Counted from the stretch's first letter, positions 1-6,125 are shown. The stretch is DNA of 8,926 nt from Porticoccaceae bacterium (GCA_019090225.1 JAHRWI010000046.1:1-8926); one strand, 5' to 3'. Notes: generated by a model from the letters alone, not told the origin. Program-made: numbers and translations.

Positions 1-2208
1 ACGAGTGGGTGGCACGATCCAGAAGCGCGACTTGAGCTCACCGGGTTTGGTTTGCTCGAGCAGCTTACCGGCGGCGCGGAAGTGGCCGATGTTGGTCATG
101 CACGAGCCGATAAAAACTTCGTCAACCTTATCGCCAGCAACAGCTGAGAGCAGACGTGCGTCGTCGGGATCGTTGGGCGCACAGACGATGGGTTCTTTAA
201 TATCATTCAGGTTGATTTCAACTATAGCGGCGTACTCGGCGTCAGCGTCAGCCGATAACAATTCTGGCTTAGCTAACCATTCTTCCATTTTCTCGGCGCG
301 GCGTTCCATAGTCCGGGCATCGCCGTAACCTTCGGCGATCATCGAGCGTAACATGGTGATATTAGAGCGCAGGTATTCGGCGACGGAATCTTCGCTGAGT
401 TTAATCGTGCAACCAGATGCAGAGCGTTCAGCCGAGGCGTCTGATAACTCAAAGGCCTGTTCGGCGGTGAGATTCTCGAGACCTTCGATTTCGAGAATAC
501 GGCCAGAGAACATATTGATCTTGCCTTCTTTTGCGACCGTGAGCAGACCTTGCTGAATGCCGTAGTAAGGGATGGCGTGTACCAGATCGCGCAGGGTTAT
601 ACCGGGCTGCATTGTGCCGCTAAAACGCACCAGTATGGATTCCGGCATATCGAGGGGCATAACGCCTGTTGCAGCCGCGAAAGCCACTAAGCCAGAACCC
701 GCCGGGAAGGAAATGCCCATTGGGAAGCGGGTATGAGAATCGCCACCCGTACCGACGGTGTCGGGCAGTAGCATGCGGTTTAGCCAGCTATGAATAATGC
801 CATCACCAGGTTTCAGGGAGACGCCGCCACGGTTACGAATGAAGTCAGGCAGGGTGTGTTGGGTCTCTATATCGACAGGCTTCGGATAGGCTGCGGTATG
901 GCAGAAAGACTGCATGACCAGGTCAGCAGAAAAGCCCAGGCAGGCCAGATCCTGCAATTCGTCGCGAGTCATTGGGCCAGTGGTGTCCTGGGAGCCGACG
1001 GTGGTCATGTGGGGTTCACAGTAAGTGCCAGGGCGAATACCTTCGACGCCGCAGGCGCGACCGACCATTTTCTGACCCAGGGTATAGCCTTTGCCGGTGT
1101 CTACTGGTTGTTCGGGGCTACGGAAAAGATCCGAGGCTCCCATTCCCAGAGCCTCACGAGCGCGGCGGGTAAGGCCTCGTCCAATGATCAGGTTGATCCG
1201 ACCACCAGCGCGTACTTCATCGAGGATAACATCGGATTTAAAGGCGTATTCAGATAATACTCCACCGCTATCGTTATCAGTGATTTTGCCTTCGTAGGGA
1301 AGAATGTCGATGACCTGTCCGGTGGAGAGTTTTTCGACCGGGGCTTCAAAAACCAGCGCGCCGGAGTCTTCCATAGTGTTGAAGAAGATAGGCGCGACTT
1401 TACCGCCGATGCAAATACCACCGGCGCGTTTGTTGGGCACGCCGGGCATATCGTCACCGATATACCACAACACGGAGTTGGTGGCGGATTTACGTGAAGA
1501 GCCGGTGCCGACAACATCGCCGACGTAAGCGACCGGGTGGCCACTTTTCTCAAGCTCATGAATTTGCTCTTCGGCATTTTCCGCCCCTTCCCGGGGGATT
1601 TTATACATAGCTTTGGCGTGCAGCGGAATATCCGGACGCGACCAGGCATCGGGCGCAGGGGAGAGGTCATCGGTATTGGTCTCGCCGGGCACCTTGAAGA
1701 CAATGCTGGTGAGTTTTGTGGGGACTTCCGGACGGTTGATAAACCACTCGGCGTTGGCCCAGGACTCCATCACCGCTTTGGCGTTGGCATTACCAGCGCT
1801 GGCTTTACCAGCAACATCATGAAAAGCATCAAACATTAACAGGGTATGTTTGAGTTGCTCGGCAGCGAGTTCGCCGAGTTCACTGTCCTCAAGAGCTTCA
1901 ACCATGGTGCTTATGTTGTAGCCGCCGAGCATCATACCCAGCAGTTCGATAGCTTTGCTGCGGTTAATCAGGGGTGAACTGGCATCGCCGTTAACGATGG
2001 CAGACAGGAAACCGGCTTTTACATAAGCAGCTTCATCGACACCTGGTGGCACGCGATTAGTAATCAGGTCGAGCAGAAAATCCTCTTCACCGGCAGGTGG
2101 CGCTTTTAGCACCTCGACTAGTCCGGCAGTCCACTCAGGGTTGAGTGGCTTGGGGGGTACGCCCTCGGCGGCGCGTTCTTCTACGTGTTTACGATAGGCT
2201 TCTAGCAC
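1..2208 (-). CDS. acnB: Aconitate hydratase B (bifunctional aconitase/2-methylisocitrate dehydratase), 3' end cut by window
   Basis: AcnB interconverts citrate and isocitrate through cis-aconitate in the TCA cycle. It is a cytoplasmic [4Fe-4S] enzyme, and family members also dehydrate 2-methylisocitrate. The frame is open for 736 codons from GTG at 2208 to the window edge, with no frameshift; E. coli AcnB has 865 residues, so about 130 C-terminal residues are missing. The N-terminus VLEAYRKHVEERAAEG matches the family. Other family stretches are GETNTDDLSPAPDAWSRPDI, AYVGDVVGTGSSRKSATNS in the swivel domain, GSQDTTGPMTRDEL, and FIGSCMTNIGHFRAAGKL near the cut end. The Cys of GSCMTN is residue 703 (bases 100-102) and corresponds to the first cluster ligand, E. 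coli Cys710; the other two ligands would lie outside the window. The 7-residue offset is explained by a shorter loop just before AYVGDVVG. It is divergent from the DUF1289 gene. The identification is secure. Confidence 0.97.
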   Translation of the reverse strand, partial: MLEAYRKHVEERAAEGVPPKPLNPEWTAGLVEVLKAPPAGEEDFLLDLITNRVPPGVDEAAYVKAGFLSAIVNGDASSPLINRSKAIELLGMMLGGYNISTMVEALEDSELGELAAEQLKHTLLMFDAFHDVAGKASAGNANAKAVMESWANAEWFINRPEVPTKLTSIVFKVPGETNTDDLSPAPDAWSRPDIPLHAKAMYKIPREGAENAEEQIHELEKSGHPVAYVGDVVGTGSSRKSATNSVLWYIGDDMPGVPNKRAGGICIGGKVAPIFFNTMEDSGALVFEAPVEKLSTGQVIDILPYEGKITDNDSGGVLSEYAFKSDVILDEVRAGGRINLIIGRGLTRRAREALGMGASDLFRSPEQPVDTGKGYTLGQKMVGRACGVEGIRPGTYCEPHMTTVGSQDTTGPMTRDELQDLACLGFSADLVMQSFCHTAAYPKPVDIETQHTLPDFIRNRGGVSLKPGDGIIHSWLNRMLLPDTVGTGGDSHTRFPMGISFPAGSGLVAFAAATGVMPLDMPESILVRFSGTMQPGITLRDLVHAIPYYGIQQGLLTVAKEGKINMFSGRILEIEGLENLTAEQAFELSDASAERSASGCTIKLSEDSVAEYLRSNITMLRSMIAEGYGDARTMERRAEKMEEWLAKPELLSADADAEYAAIVEINLNDIKEPIVCAPNDPDDARLLSAVAGDKVDEVFIGSCMTNIGHFRAAGKLLEQTKPGELKSRFWIVPPTR

Positions 2209-2216
2209 GACAGTAA

Positions 2217-2222
2217 TCCTCT
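2217..2222 (-). promoter_or_regulatory. Ribosome binding site of acnB
   Basis: On the minus strand AGAGGA lies 8 bases before the GTG at 2208. It fixes this GTG as the acnB start: there is no better ATG nearby, and the encoded N-terminus (LEAYRKHVEERAAEG) aligns with residues 2 onward of known AcnB proteins. Confidence 0.7.
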
Positions 2223-2446
2223 TTTTAAATGACTTAGCCCCCTCGCCTGACTTTGGAGGTAGGCTCTTTAATAAGCAGCGCTTCTTATGACCACTATTTA
2301 TCAAAAATGACACAGCTTAATAGCGCTGTTTAACGACGCAAACGGCTTTGTTGGAGCTTGGTAAACTGGCAAACCGTTGGCGCGGGAATTCTACAGTAAA
2401 GCCACGGGTAAATGTAATATCAGAGCCGATAAGCAGCCTGGTCAGG

Positions 2447-2476
2447 ATAATATTTCCGTACATGATATTTCCGTGC
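2447..2476. repeat. Two-copy 15-bp imperfect tandem repeat
   Basis: ATAATATTTCCGTAC (2447-2461) is followed directly by ATGATATTTCCGTGC (2462-2476). The copies differ at 2 of 15 positions and share the exact 10-mer ATATTTCCGT (2450-2459 and 2465-2474). The 15-bp period is not a whole number of helical turns, so this could be either a simple tandem duplication or a pair of protein sites. No known operator consensus is recognised. Confidence 0.6.
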
Positions 2477-2565
2477 AATGATGTGCTCAGGACAATTCTT
2501 TCAGAATCCCAGTGGCTCTCAATGATGGCAGCTTTTGAGCAATGAGCGCGTGGGGAGAAAACATT

Positions 2566-2631
2566 ATGAAAATTTATAGGGGGTTCTTATTAGTGGGCTG
2601 TCATGCTCAGGAGTTAGAGCTTTATGCCTAA
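2566..2631 (+). CDS. Possible 21-residue leader ORF overlapping the DUF1289 start
   Basis: ATG at 2566 is preceded by GGGGAG (2552-2557) at 8 bases, a better ribosome binding site than many genes here have. The frame encodes 21 residues, MKIYRGFLLVGC followed by HAQELELYA, and ends with TAA at 2629-2631. Its last codons run over the DUF1289 ribosome binding site (AGGAG, 2609-2613) and start codon (ATG at 2624), giving an 8-base ATGCCTAA overlap. This arrangement would suit translational coupling. The hydrophobic stretch before Cys12 loosely recalls a lipoprotein signal, but the peptide is too short for that to be a firm call. It may equally be a chance frame; the evidence is only the ribosome binding site and the overlap. 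Confidence 0.3.
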   Translation: MKIYRGFLLVGCHAQELELYA

Positions 2632-3091
2632 AGCGATTACGAGCCCCTGCGTGGGAATATGTTCGTCCGGGATCGGCGATGATGTGTGTCGGGGCTGTAA
2701 ACGTTTTGCCAATGAGGTGATCGAGTGGAACGCTTATTCCCAGGAGCAACGCGCTTTAATTCAGCAACGTCTCGATAATTTCCTGATCCAAATTATTAAA
2801 CTAAAGATACAACTTATTGATATTAAAAAGCTTGGCTTTACTTTGAAGGAAGAACATATCACCTTTGATGAAAACCTCGACGCCCACCTGTGGGTCTACC
2901 AGTTGATCAAAAGTCGCTATCGAGAACATATAGAGCCCAGGGTATGGGGCTTTAAAGTGCGTTCGCCGTTTCAAGATTTGAGTATGGCAGCGCTGCATGA
3001 ATCCATAGAGAAAGAGTTTTACAACTTATCTCAGGCCCACTATGAGCGTTACGTCCAGCCCGGTATAGTGCGGGCAAACCGTCCCAGATAA
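2624..3091 (+). CDS. DUF1289 domain protein with C-terminal extension
   Basis: The protein has 155 residues. Its first ~50 match the DUF1289 family: SPCVGICSSG with Cys9 and Cys13, then DDVCRGCKRFANEVIEW with Cys22 and Cys25, followed by a helix with QEQRALIQQRL. The C-x3-C-x8-C-x2-C pattern suggests a small metal or iron-sulphur site, but the function of the family is unknown. Residues ~52-155 form an extension with no motif I recognise; it is rich in charged and aromatic residues, and its beginning (DNA around 2770-2850) is noticeably AT-rich. Start: ATG at 2624 is preceded by AGGAG at 2609-2613, and the usual N-terminus falls right before the first Cys pair. It is first of three plus-strand genes, followed after 97 bases by the GST-like gene. 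No signal peptide or membrane segment is visible, so it is probably cytoplasmic. Confidence 0.85.
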   Translation: MPKAITSPCVGICSSGIGDDVCRGCKRFANEVIEWNAYSQEQRALIQQRLDNFLIQIIKLKIQLIDIKKLGFTLKEEHITFDENLDAHLWVYQLIKSRYREHIEPRVWGFKVRSPFQDLSMAALHESIEKEFYNLSQAHYERYVQPGIVRANRPR

Positions 3092-3188
3092 TATCCGGAT
3101 TCAGGTAACACCACCCCAGATTTTTTCGCTGTAGAGTCTTGATGGCTGGCAGTCTAAGCGAGCAGTCCAAACAAAGGAATTTTGTAGT

Positions 3189-3830
3189 ATGTTCAAGTTA
3201 TATGGTTTCCCGGTCAGTAATTATTACAACATGGTCAAACTGGCCCTGCTGGAGAAAGGTCTCGAATTTGAAGAGGTACTTACTCGCCCGAGCCAAAAAG
3301 AAGATTTTCTACAGAAAAGCCCCATGGGCAAAGTTCCCTGTCTGGTAGTCGATGAAGGGCCGCTCAGTGAGACCGACGTGATTCTGGATTTTCTCGAAGA
3401 ACTTTCAAGTGATATCAACTTTTACCCCGTTGATCCCTACCAAAAAGCCAAAGTTAAGGAGCTGATGAAGTCCACAGAGCTTTATCTGGAGCTTGTGGCG
3501 AGACGCCTCCTTGGAGCACTTTTTTTTGATCAAAGCCTCAGTGAAGAGCTTAAAACCGAAATCACCGGGCAGCTTGAAAAAGGCGCCAAAGCGCTCAATA
3601 AATTACTTAAATTCGAACCCTATGCCGCCGGTGCAGAGCGTACCTATGCAGATATCGTGCTCTATTACACCGTGGCGCTGAGTAATCTGGCCACCCAAAA
3701 AGTTCTGGACATAAACCTGGAAGATAAACTTCCAGGTTTGCATACCTGGCTGGAGTTGATGGGGGAAAACAGCTTTGTGCAAGCGGTTGATGCGGATCAG
3801 AATGAGGCGCTTAAGGCCATGGCAGGTTAG
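3189..3830 (+). CDS. Glutathione S-transferase family protein
   Basis: This 213-residue protein has the two-domain GST architecture. Residues 1-75 are a thioredoxin-like N-terminal domain starting FKLYGFPVSNYYNMVKLAL, where Ser10-Asn11 sits where bacterial GSTs usually carry the thiol-activating residue. GKVPCL contains the cis-proline Pro50, and LSETDVILDFLEE contains the Glu61-Thr62 pair that normally binds the gamma-glutamyl group of glutathione. Residues ~85-213 form the all-helical domain, with YADIVLYYTVAL corresponding to the conserved N-capping region. The length is typical. ATG at 3189 has an AAAGGA ribosome binding site about 10 bases upstream (3173-3178). It is cytoplasmic by lack of signals. 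The substrate cannot be told; roles could include conjugation, peroxide or dehalogenation chemistry, or a non-catalytic stress role. It sits between the DUF1289 gene and miaE on the same strand. Confidence 0.9.
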   Translation: MFKLYGFPVSNYYNMVKLALLEKGLEFEEVLTRPSQKEDFLQKSPMGKVPCLVVDEGPLSETDVILDFLEELSSDINFYPVDPYQKAKVKELMKSTELYLELVARRLLGALFFDQSLSEELKTEITGQLEKGAKALNKLLKFEPYAAGAERTYADIVLYYTVALSNLATQKVLDINLEDKLPGLHTWLELMGENSFVQAVDADQNEALKAMAG

Positions 3831-3873
3831 TCTGACTTCGCTTGATGAGTAGCTCGTCTGTCAACCACGCGCT

Positions 3874-3895
3874 TGTAAACCACATACCTGTAAAC
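3874..3895. repeat. TGTAAAC direct repeat upstream of miaE
   Basis: TGTAAAC occurs at 3874-3880 and again at 3889-3895, a 15-bp period. It lies in the gap between the GST-like gene and miaE. It could be a short duplication or chance; no known regulator site is recognised. Confidence 0.35.
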
Positions 3896-3920
3896 AAGGG
3901 TGATAAACCCTGGAACTAAA

Positions 3921-4535
3921 GTGTCCGCACCGATAAACATCGAAGCAATAGAGCAACTGTTATCCTGCGCCACGCCCGATGCCTGGGTTCAGGCCGCGCT
4001 CGATAATCTTGATCTACTTCTCGTTGATCACGCCAACTGCGAAAAAAAGGCCGCCAGCACCGCCCTGAGCCTGATCTACCGTTACACCGAGCACCATGAT
4101 TTGCTCAATAAACTATCGAAGCTGGCTCGGGAAGAGTTGCGTCATTTTGAGCAGGTGATCGAGATAATGCAGCGCCGCGATATACCTTATATCCACGTTG
4201 CGGCCTGTGCCTATGCTGGTGAATTACGCAAACTGATTCGTACCTCGGAGCCCCATCGTCTGGTTGATACCTTGATCGCTAGTGCCTTGATTGAGGCTCG
4301 CTCCTGTGAGCGTTTTGCCAAACTTGCCGGGCATCTGGATGAGGACTTGCAGCTGTTTTATCGCTCCCTGCTCAAGTCTGAGGCTCGGCATTTTCAGGAC
4401 TATCTTAAGTTGGCAAAAAAATATGCTGATGAAGATATCGCGCCACATATCAAGCGTTTTGTGGCCAGGGAAGGGGAGCTGATTGAAACACCTTGCGAGC
4501 AATTTAGGTTTCATTCTGGTCCGCTGAGCGCCTGA
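3921..4535 (+). CDS. miaE: tRNA-(ms2io6A37) hydroxylase MiaE
   Basis: MiaE is a diiron monooxygenase that hydroxylates the isopentenyl chain of ms2i6A at position 37 of tRNAs reading UNN codons. Numbering from GTG 3921 (204 residues), the ferritin-like helices carry all expected iron ligands: Glu41 (NCEKKAAST), Glu72 and His75 (REELRHFEQ), Glu125 (IEARSCERF), and Glu154 with His157 (SEARHFQDYL). The C-terminal FRFHSG motif is also typical. The frame opens earlier at GTG 3900 (211 residues), but there the purine-rich AAGG abuts the codon, whereas 3921 has GGA 7 bases upstream and gives an N-terminus close to family length before CATPDAW. Neither start is strong. It is the last of the rightward genes and converges with lpxH, 3 bases away. 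Function is confident, start is not. Confidence 0.93.
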   Translation: MSAPINIEAIEQLLSCATPDAWVQAALDNLDLLLVDHANCEKKAASTALSLIYRYTEHHDLLNKLSKLAREELRHFEQVIEIMQRRDIPYIHVAACAYAGELRKLIRTSEPHRLVDTLIASALIEARSCERFAKLAGHLDEDLQLFYRSLLKSEARHFQDYLKLAKKYADEDIAPHIKRFVAREGELIETPCEQFRFHSGPLSA

Positions 4536-4542
4536 AACCTAA
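4504..4542. terminator. Inverted repeat over the convergent miaE/lpxH 3' ends
   Basis: TTAGGTTTCA (4504-4513) and TGAAACCTAA (4533-4542) are perfect 10-bp inverted arms around a 19-base loop. The right arm contains both stop codons: TGA of miaE (4533-4535) and, on the other strand, TAG of lpxH (4539-4541). The left arm is within miaE. The position suits a bidirectional terminator or an mRNA 3'-end stabiliser, but there is no T-run after the stem in either direction, so it is not a classical intrinsic terminator. Confidence 0.5.
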
Positions 4543-5273
4543 GTAGGGAAGGGCTCTAGTTGCAAGCCTGCCGAAGAAGCCTCAATCACCCAGCCTTTAT
4601 CTCCCCAATCGCCTAAGACCATACGGCGGGCCTCGCGTGTGCCGTTTCTGGTTTCGAGCTTAAATCGGTGATCACCGGGGCGATGAGTATGGCCGTGAAT
4701 CATGGTCGTAACACCCTGCTCAAGCAAAGTCGTCGCGACCGTTGTTTGGCTAACATCCATGATGTAGTCGCTTTTATTGCTGGTCGAAGCGCGGCTTTTT
4801 TCGCGGCCCTTAATGGCAATTTTTTGCCGGGTTTTCAGGGGTAAGCGCTTTGCCAGCATCAATAACAAGGGGTTGCGAATAAGACGTCGAGCCCGCTGGT
4901 ATTCAACATCCTCAGTACACAAGGTGTCGCCGTGGAGTAATAGAACCTTTTCGCCATAAAAGTCTACCAGATGAAGCTCTTTGAGTAAGTGACAGCCGCT
5001 TTCCCGGGCAAAGCGACGACCGATCGCGAAATCTCTGTTGCCATGGAGGAAGTAAACCGAGACTCCGTTGTCGCTTAAAGCCTTTAGTTCAGCGATGACG
5101 GACTGGGAGAGTTCTGCCGGGTCATCATCGCCAATCCAGGCTTCAAATAAATCGCCGAGAATATAGAGAGCTTCACAGTGGCTGGCTCTATCTTTCAAAA
5201 ACCGGCTAAAAGCGGCGGTAACCGCAGGGCGCTCCGGTGATAGATGTAAATCAGAGATCAACAGCGTTTTCAA
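4539..5273 (-). CDS. lpxH: UDP-2,3-diacylglucosamine diphosphatase LpxH
   Basis: LpxH hydrolyses UDP-2,3-diacylglucosamine to lipid X plus UMP at the inner face of the cytoplasmic membrane, the fourth step of lipid A synthesis. It is a calcineurin-like metallophosphoesterase. With a start at TTG 5273 (244 residues) the metal ligands fall at Asp8 and His10 (ISDLHL), Asp41 (LGDLFEAWIGDDD), Asn79 (HGNRDF), His114 (LLHGDTLC), and His195 and His197 (IHGHTHRP), exactly the E. coli numbering. A further in-frame TTG at 5288 would add five residues (249 in all); no ATG or GTG lies between it and the upstream in-frame stop. Neither TTG has a visible ribosome binding site. The TTG at 5273 overlaps the stop of a small ORF that begins inside ppiB (TTGA), so coupling is possible. 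It follows ppiB on the minus strand and converges with miaE. Confidence 0.95.
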   Translation of the reverse strand: MKTLLISDLHLSPERPAVTAAFSRFLKDRASHCEALYILGDLFEAWIGDDDPAELSQSVIAELKALSDNGVSVYFLHGNRDFAIGRRFARESGCHLLKELHLVDFYGEKVLLLHGDTLCTEDVEYQRARRLIRNPLLLMLAKRLPLKTRQKIAIKGREKSRASTSNKSDYIMDVSQTTVATTLLEQGVTTMIHGHTHRPGDHRFKLETRNGTREARRMVLGDWGDKGWVIEASSAGLQLEPFPT

Positions 5274-5336
5274 AGGGGTGATGGGCAAAGGTGTGATCGG
5301 TAAGGGAGGGCATAGAGCTGAGCCAGAGCACGGGTT

Positions 5337-5352
5337 GTGCTATGGCTAGCAC
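5337..5352. repeat. 6-bp hairpin between ppiB and lpxH
   Basis: GTGCTA (5337-5342) and TAGCAC (5347-5352) form a perfect 6-bp stem with a TGGC loop in the gap between ppiB and lpxH. No T-run follows on the minus strand, so it does not look like a terminator. It could shape the ppiB-lpxH mRNA. Confidence 0.45.
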
Positions 5353-5394
5353 TTGAGCTAAATAACTGAGCCTGAATATTGGTCAGAGTTTGCT

Positions 5395-5430
5395 TATTTA
5401 TCAGGCTATTTATTAGACTATTTATCAGAG
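5395..5430. repeat. Three-copy 12-bp tandem repeat covering the ppiB stop codon
   Basis: Three consecutive 12-bp units TATTTATCAGGC (5395-5406), TATTTATTAGAC (5407-5418) and TATTTATCAGAG (5419-5430) are nearly identical. Read on the minus strand in the ppiB frame they encode Ser-Asp-Lys-stop, Ser-Asn-Lys-stop and Pro-Asp-Lys-stop, so the last four codons of ppiB, including the stop, are present three times. The stop used is the first one (TAG, 5420-5418). Confidence 0.8.
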
Positions 5431-5927
5431 TAGGCATCCGAAATAGAGGTGCTTTCAATGCTCACGGTTTCAACGGGTACATCCTGATGAGGGCCGGAGG
5501 ATCCAGTGGCTACTGCTTTTATTTTTTCGACCACGTCCATACCGGATGCCACCTTGCCAAAAACTGCGTAACCCCAGCCCTGAGGGGTTTTGGCGGTGTG
5601 GTCGAGAAAGTGATTGTCAGCAATATTGATAAAAAACTGCGAGCTGGCTGAATCAGGCACCATGGTGCGGGCCATGGCCAGGGTGCCGATGTCATTGCTG
5701 AGACCGTTGTCTGCTTCATTAGTGATGGAGGCGCGGGTGGTTTTTTCCGACATATCTGCGTTCATACCACCGCCCTGAACCATAAAGCCGTCAATCACTC
5801 GGTGAAAAATAGTCTCGTTGTAAAACTCATCTCGGCAGTACTGGAGAAAATTCGCTGCTGTGATGGGGGCTTTGTCAAAATCCAGTTCAACATCGATGTC
5901 ACCAAAATTTGTGTGCAGAGTAATCAT
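5418..5927 (-). CDS. ppiB: Cytoplasmic peptidyl-prolyl cis-trans isomerase B (cyclophilin)
   Basis: PpiB accelerates cis-trans isomerisation at proline bonds during protein folding. The 169-residue protein is a single cyclophilin domain: MITLHTNFGDIDVELDFDKAP at the N-terminus, FHRVIDGFMVQGGG with the catalytic Arg43 and the pocket residues Phe48, Met49 and Gln51, DSASSQFFIN with Phe98/Phe99, and GWGYAVFGKVASGMDVV with Trp118. E. coli PpiB has 164 residues. There is no signal peptide, which points to the cytoplasmic form rather than periplasmic PpiA. ATG at 5927 has a clear AAGGA ribosome binding site 6 bases upstream (5934-5938). The C-terminal tail SISDAYSDK runs into a 12-bp tandem repeat. 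It is divergent from glnS and 129-144 bases upstream of lpxH, with which it probably shares a transcript. Confidence 0.95.
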   Translation of the reverse strand: MITLHTNFGDIDVELDFDKAPITAANFLQYCRDEFYNETIFHRVIDGFMVQGGGMNADMSEKTTRASITNEADNGLSNDIGTLAMARTMVPDSASSQFFINIADNHFLDHTAKTPQGWGYAVFGKVASGMDVVEKIKAVATGSSGPHQDVPVETVSIESTSISDAYSDK

Positions 5928-6013
5928 AGGGTTCCTTGTGAAAGCGGTCTGAGATCGTGGGTGTCAACAGGGGAGGGATGATAAGGGCTTTGCCGAATGA
6001 ATGGAATAAGCGG

Positions 6014-6043
6014 TTTATAAAGGGCCGGTGCGACCGCTATAAT
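6014..6043 (+). promoter_or_regulatory. Candidate sigma-70-type promoter of glnS
   Basis: TTTATA (6014-6019, 4 of 6 matches to TTGACA) and a perfect TATAAT (6038-6043) are separated by 18 bases. A GC-rich stretch (CACGCCGC) follows the -10, as in growth-rate-controlled discriminators; that regulatory reading is inference. Transcription would start near 6050, giving a glnS leader of about 75 bases. Confidence 0.6.
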
Positions 6044-6061
6044 CACGCCGCACTTAAGCAC

Positions 6062-6081
6062 GCTATATTTAACTATATAGC
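6062..6081 (+). other. Hairpin in the glnS leader
   Basis: GCTATAT (6062-6068) and ATATAGC (6075-6081) form a perfect 7-bp stem with a TTAACT loop, just downstream of the predicted glnS transcription start. It is AT-rich and has no T-run after it, so it is more likely an RNA 5'-end structure or a protein site than a terminator. Function is unknown. Confidence 0.5.
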
Positions 6082-6125
6082 TAAGCACACAATTAGCCAC
6101 GCACATAGCGCACAAGCGGATATCG

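Larger units (their letters stand above)
2209..2565. other. Divergent intergenic region between acnB and the DUF1289 gene
   Basis: There are 357 bases here without a convincing gene. The region must carry the promoters for acnB (leftward) and for the DUF1289 gene group (rightward), but I could not pick a -35/-10 pair that clearly stands out on either strand. It contains the 15-bp tandem repeat at 2447-2476, a small 5-bp inverted repeat ACAGC/GCTGT (2312-2316 and 2325-2329), and ATTCT-TTC-AGAAT near 2495-2510. Short open frames on both strands (such as 2348-2545 plus and about 2319-2463 minus) encode nothing recognisable and lack ribosome binding sites. Confidence 0.6.
5270..5458 (-). other. 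Small ORF bridging the end of ppiB and the start of lpxH
   Basis: A 62-codon frame starts at an ATG inside ppiB (5458), crosses the ppiB stop and the 12-bp repeats, and ends with TGA at 5272-5270, which overlaps the TTG at 5273 of lpxH in a TTGA arrangement. The product is low in complexity near its start (LINSLINSLINK, encoded by the repeats) and resembles no family I know. I do not see a ribosome binding site for it. It is listed because it could act as a coupling frame for lpxH translation; as a gene it is unconvincing. Confidence 0.15.

Noticed and set aside
790..1257. 155-codon plus-strand open frame, and others antisense to acnB (5-328, 353-556, 1537-1839; 1188-1703 on the minus strand)
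   Set aside because: All overlap the in-frame, family-matching acnB reading frame and their products resemble nothing; they are shadows of a well-coded gene.
2319..2463. 48-codon minus-strand frame (MYGNIILTRLL...) upstream of acnB
   Set aside because: No Shine-Dalgarno precedes its ATG, and the product matches no family known to me; not supported as a gene.
2348..2545. 65-codon plus-strand frame in the acnB/DUF1289 gap
   Set aside because: There is no ribosome binding site or recognisable sequence, and it spans the tandem repeat; probably non-coding.
5966..5971. Near-perfect minus-strand -35 (TTGACA is revcomp of TGTCAA around 5962-5967) ahead of ppiB
   Set aside because: No acceptable -10 lies 16-18 bases downstream, and one there would run into the ppiB ribosome binding site.
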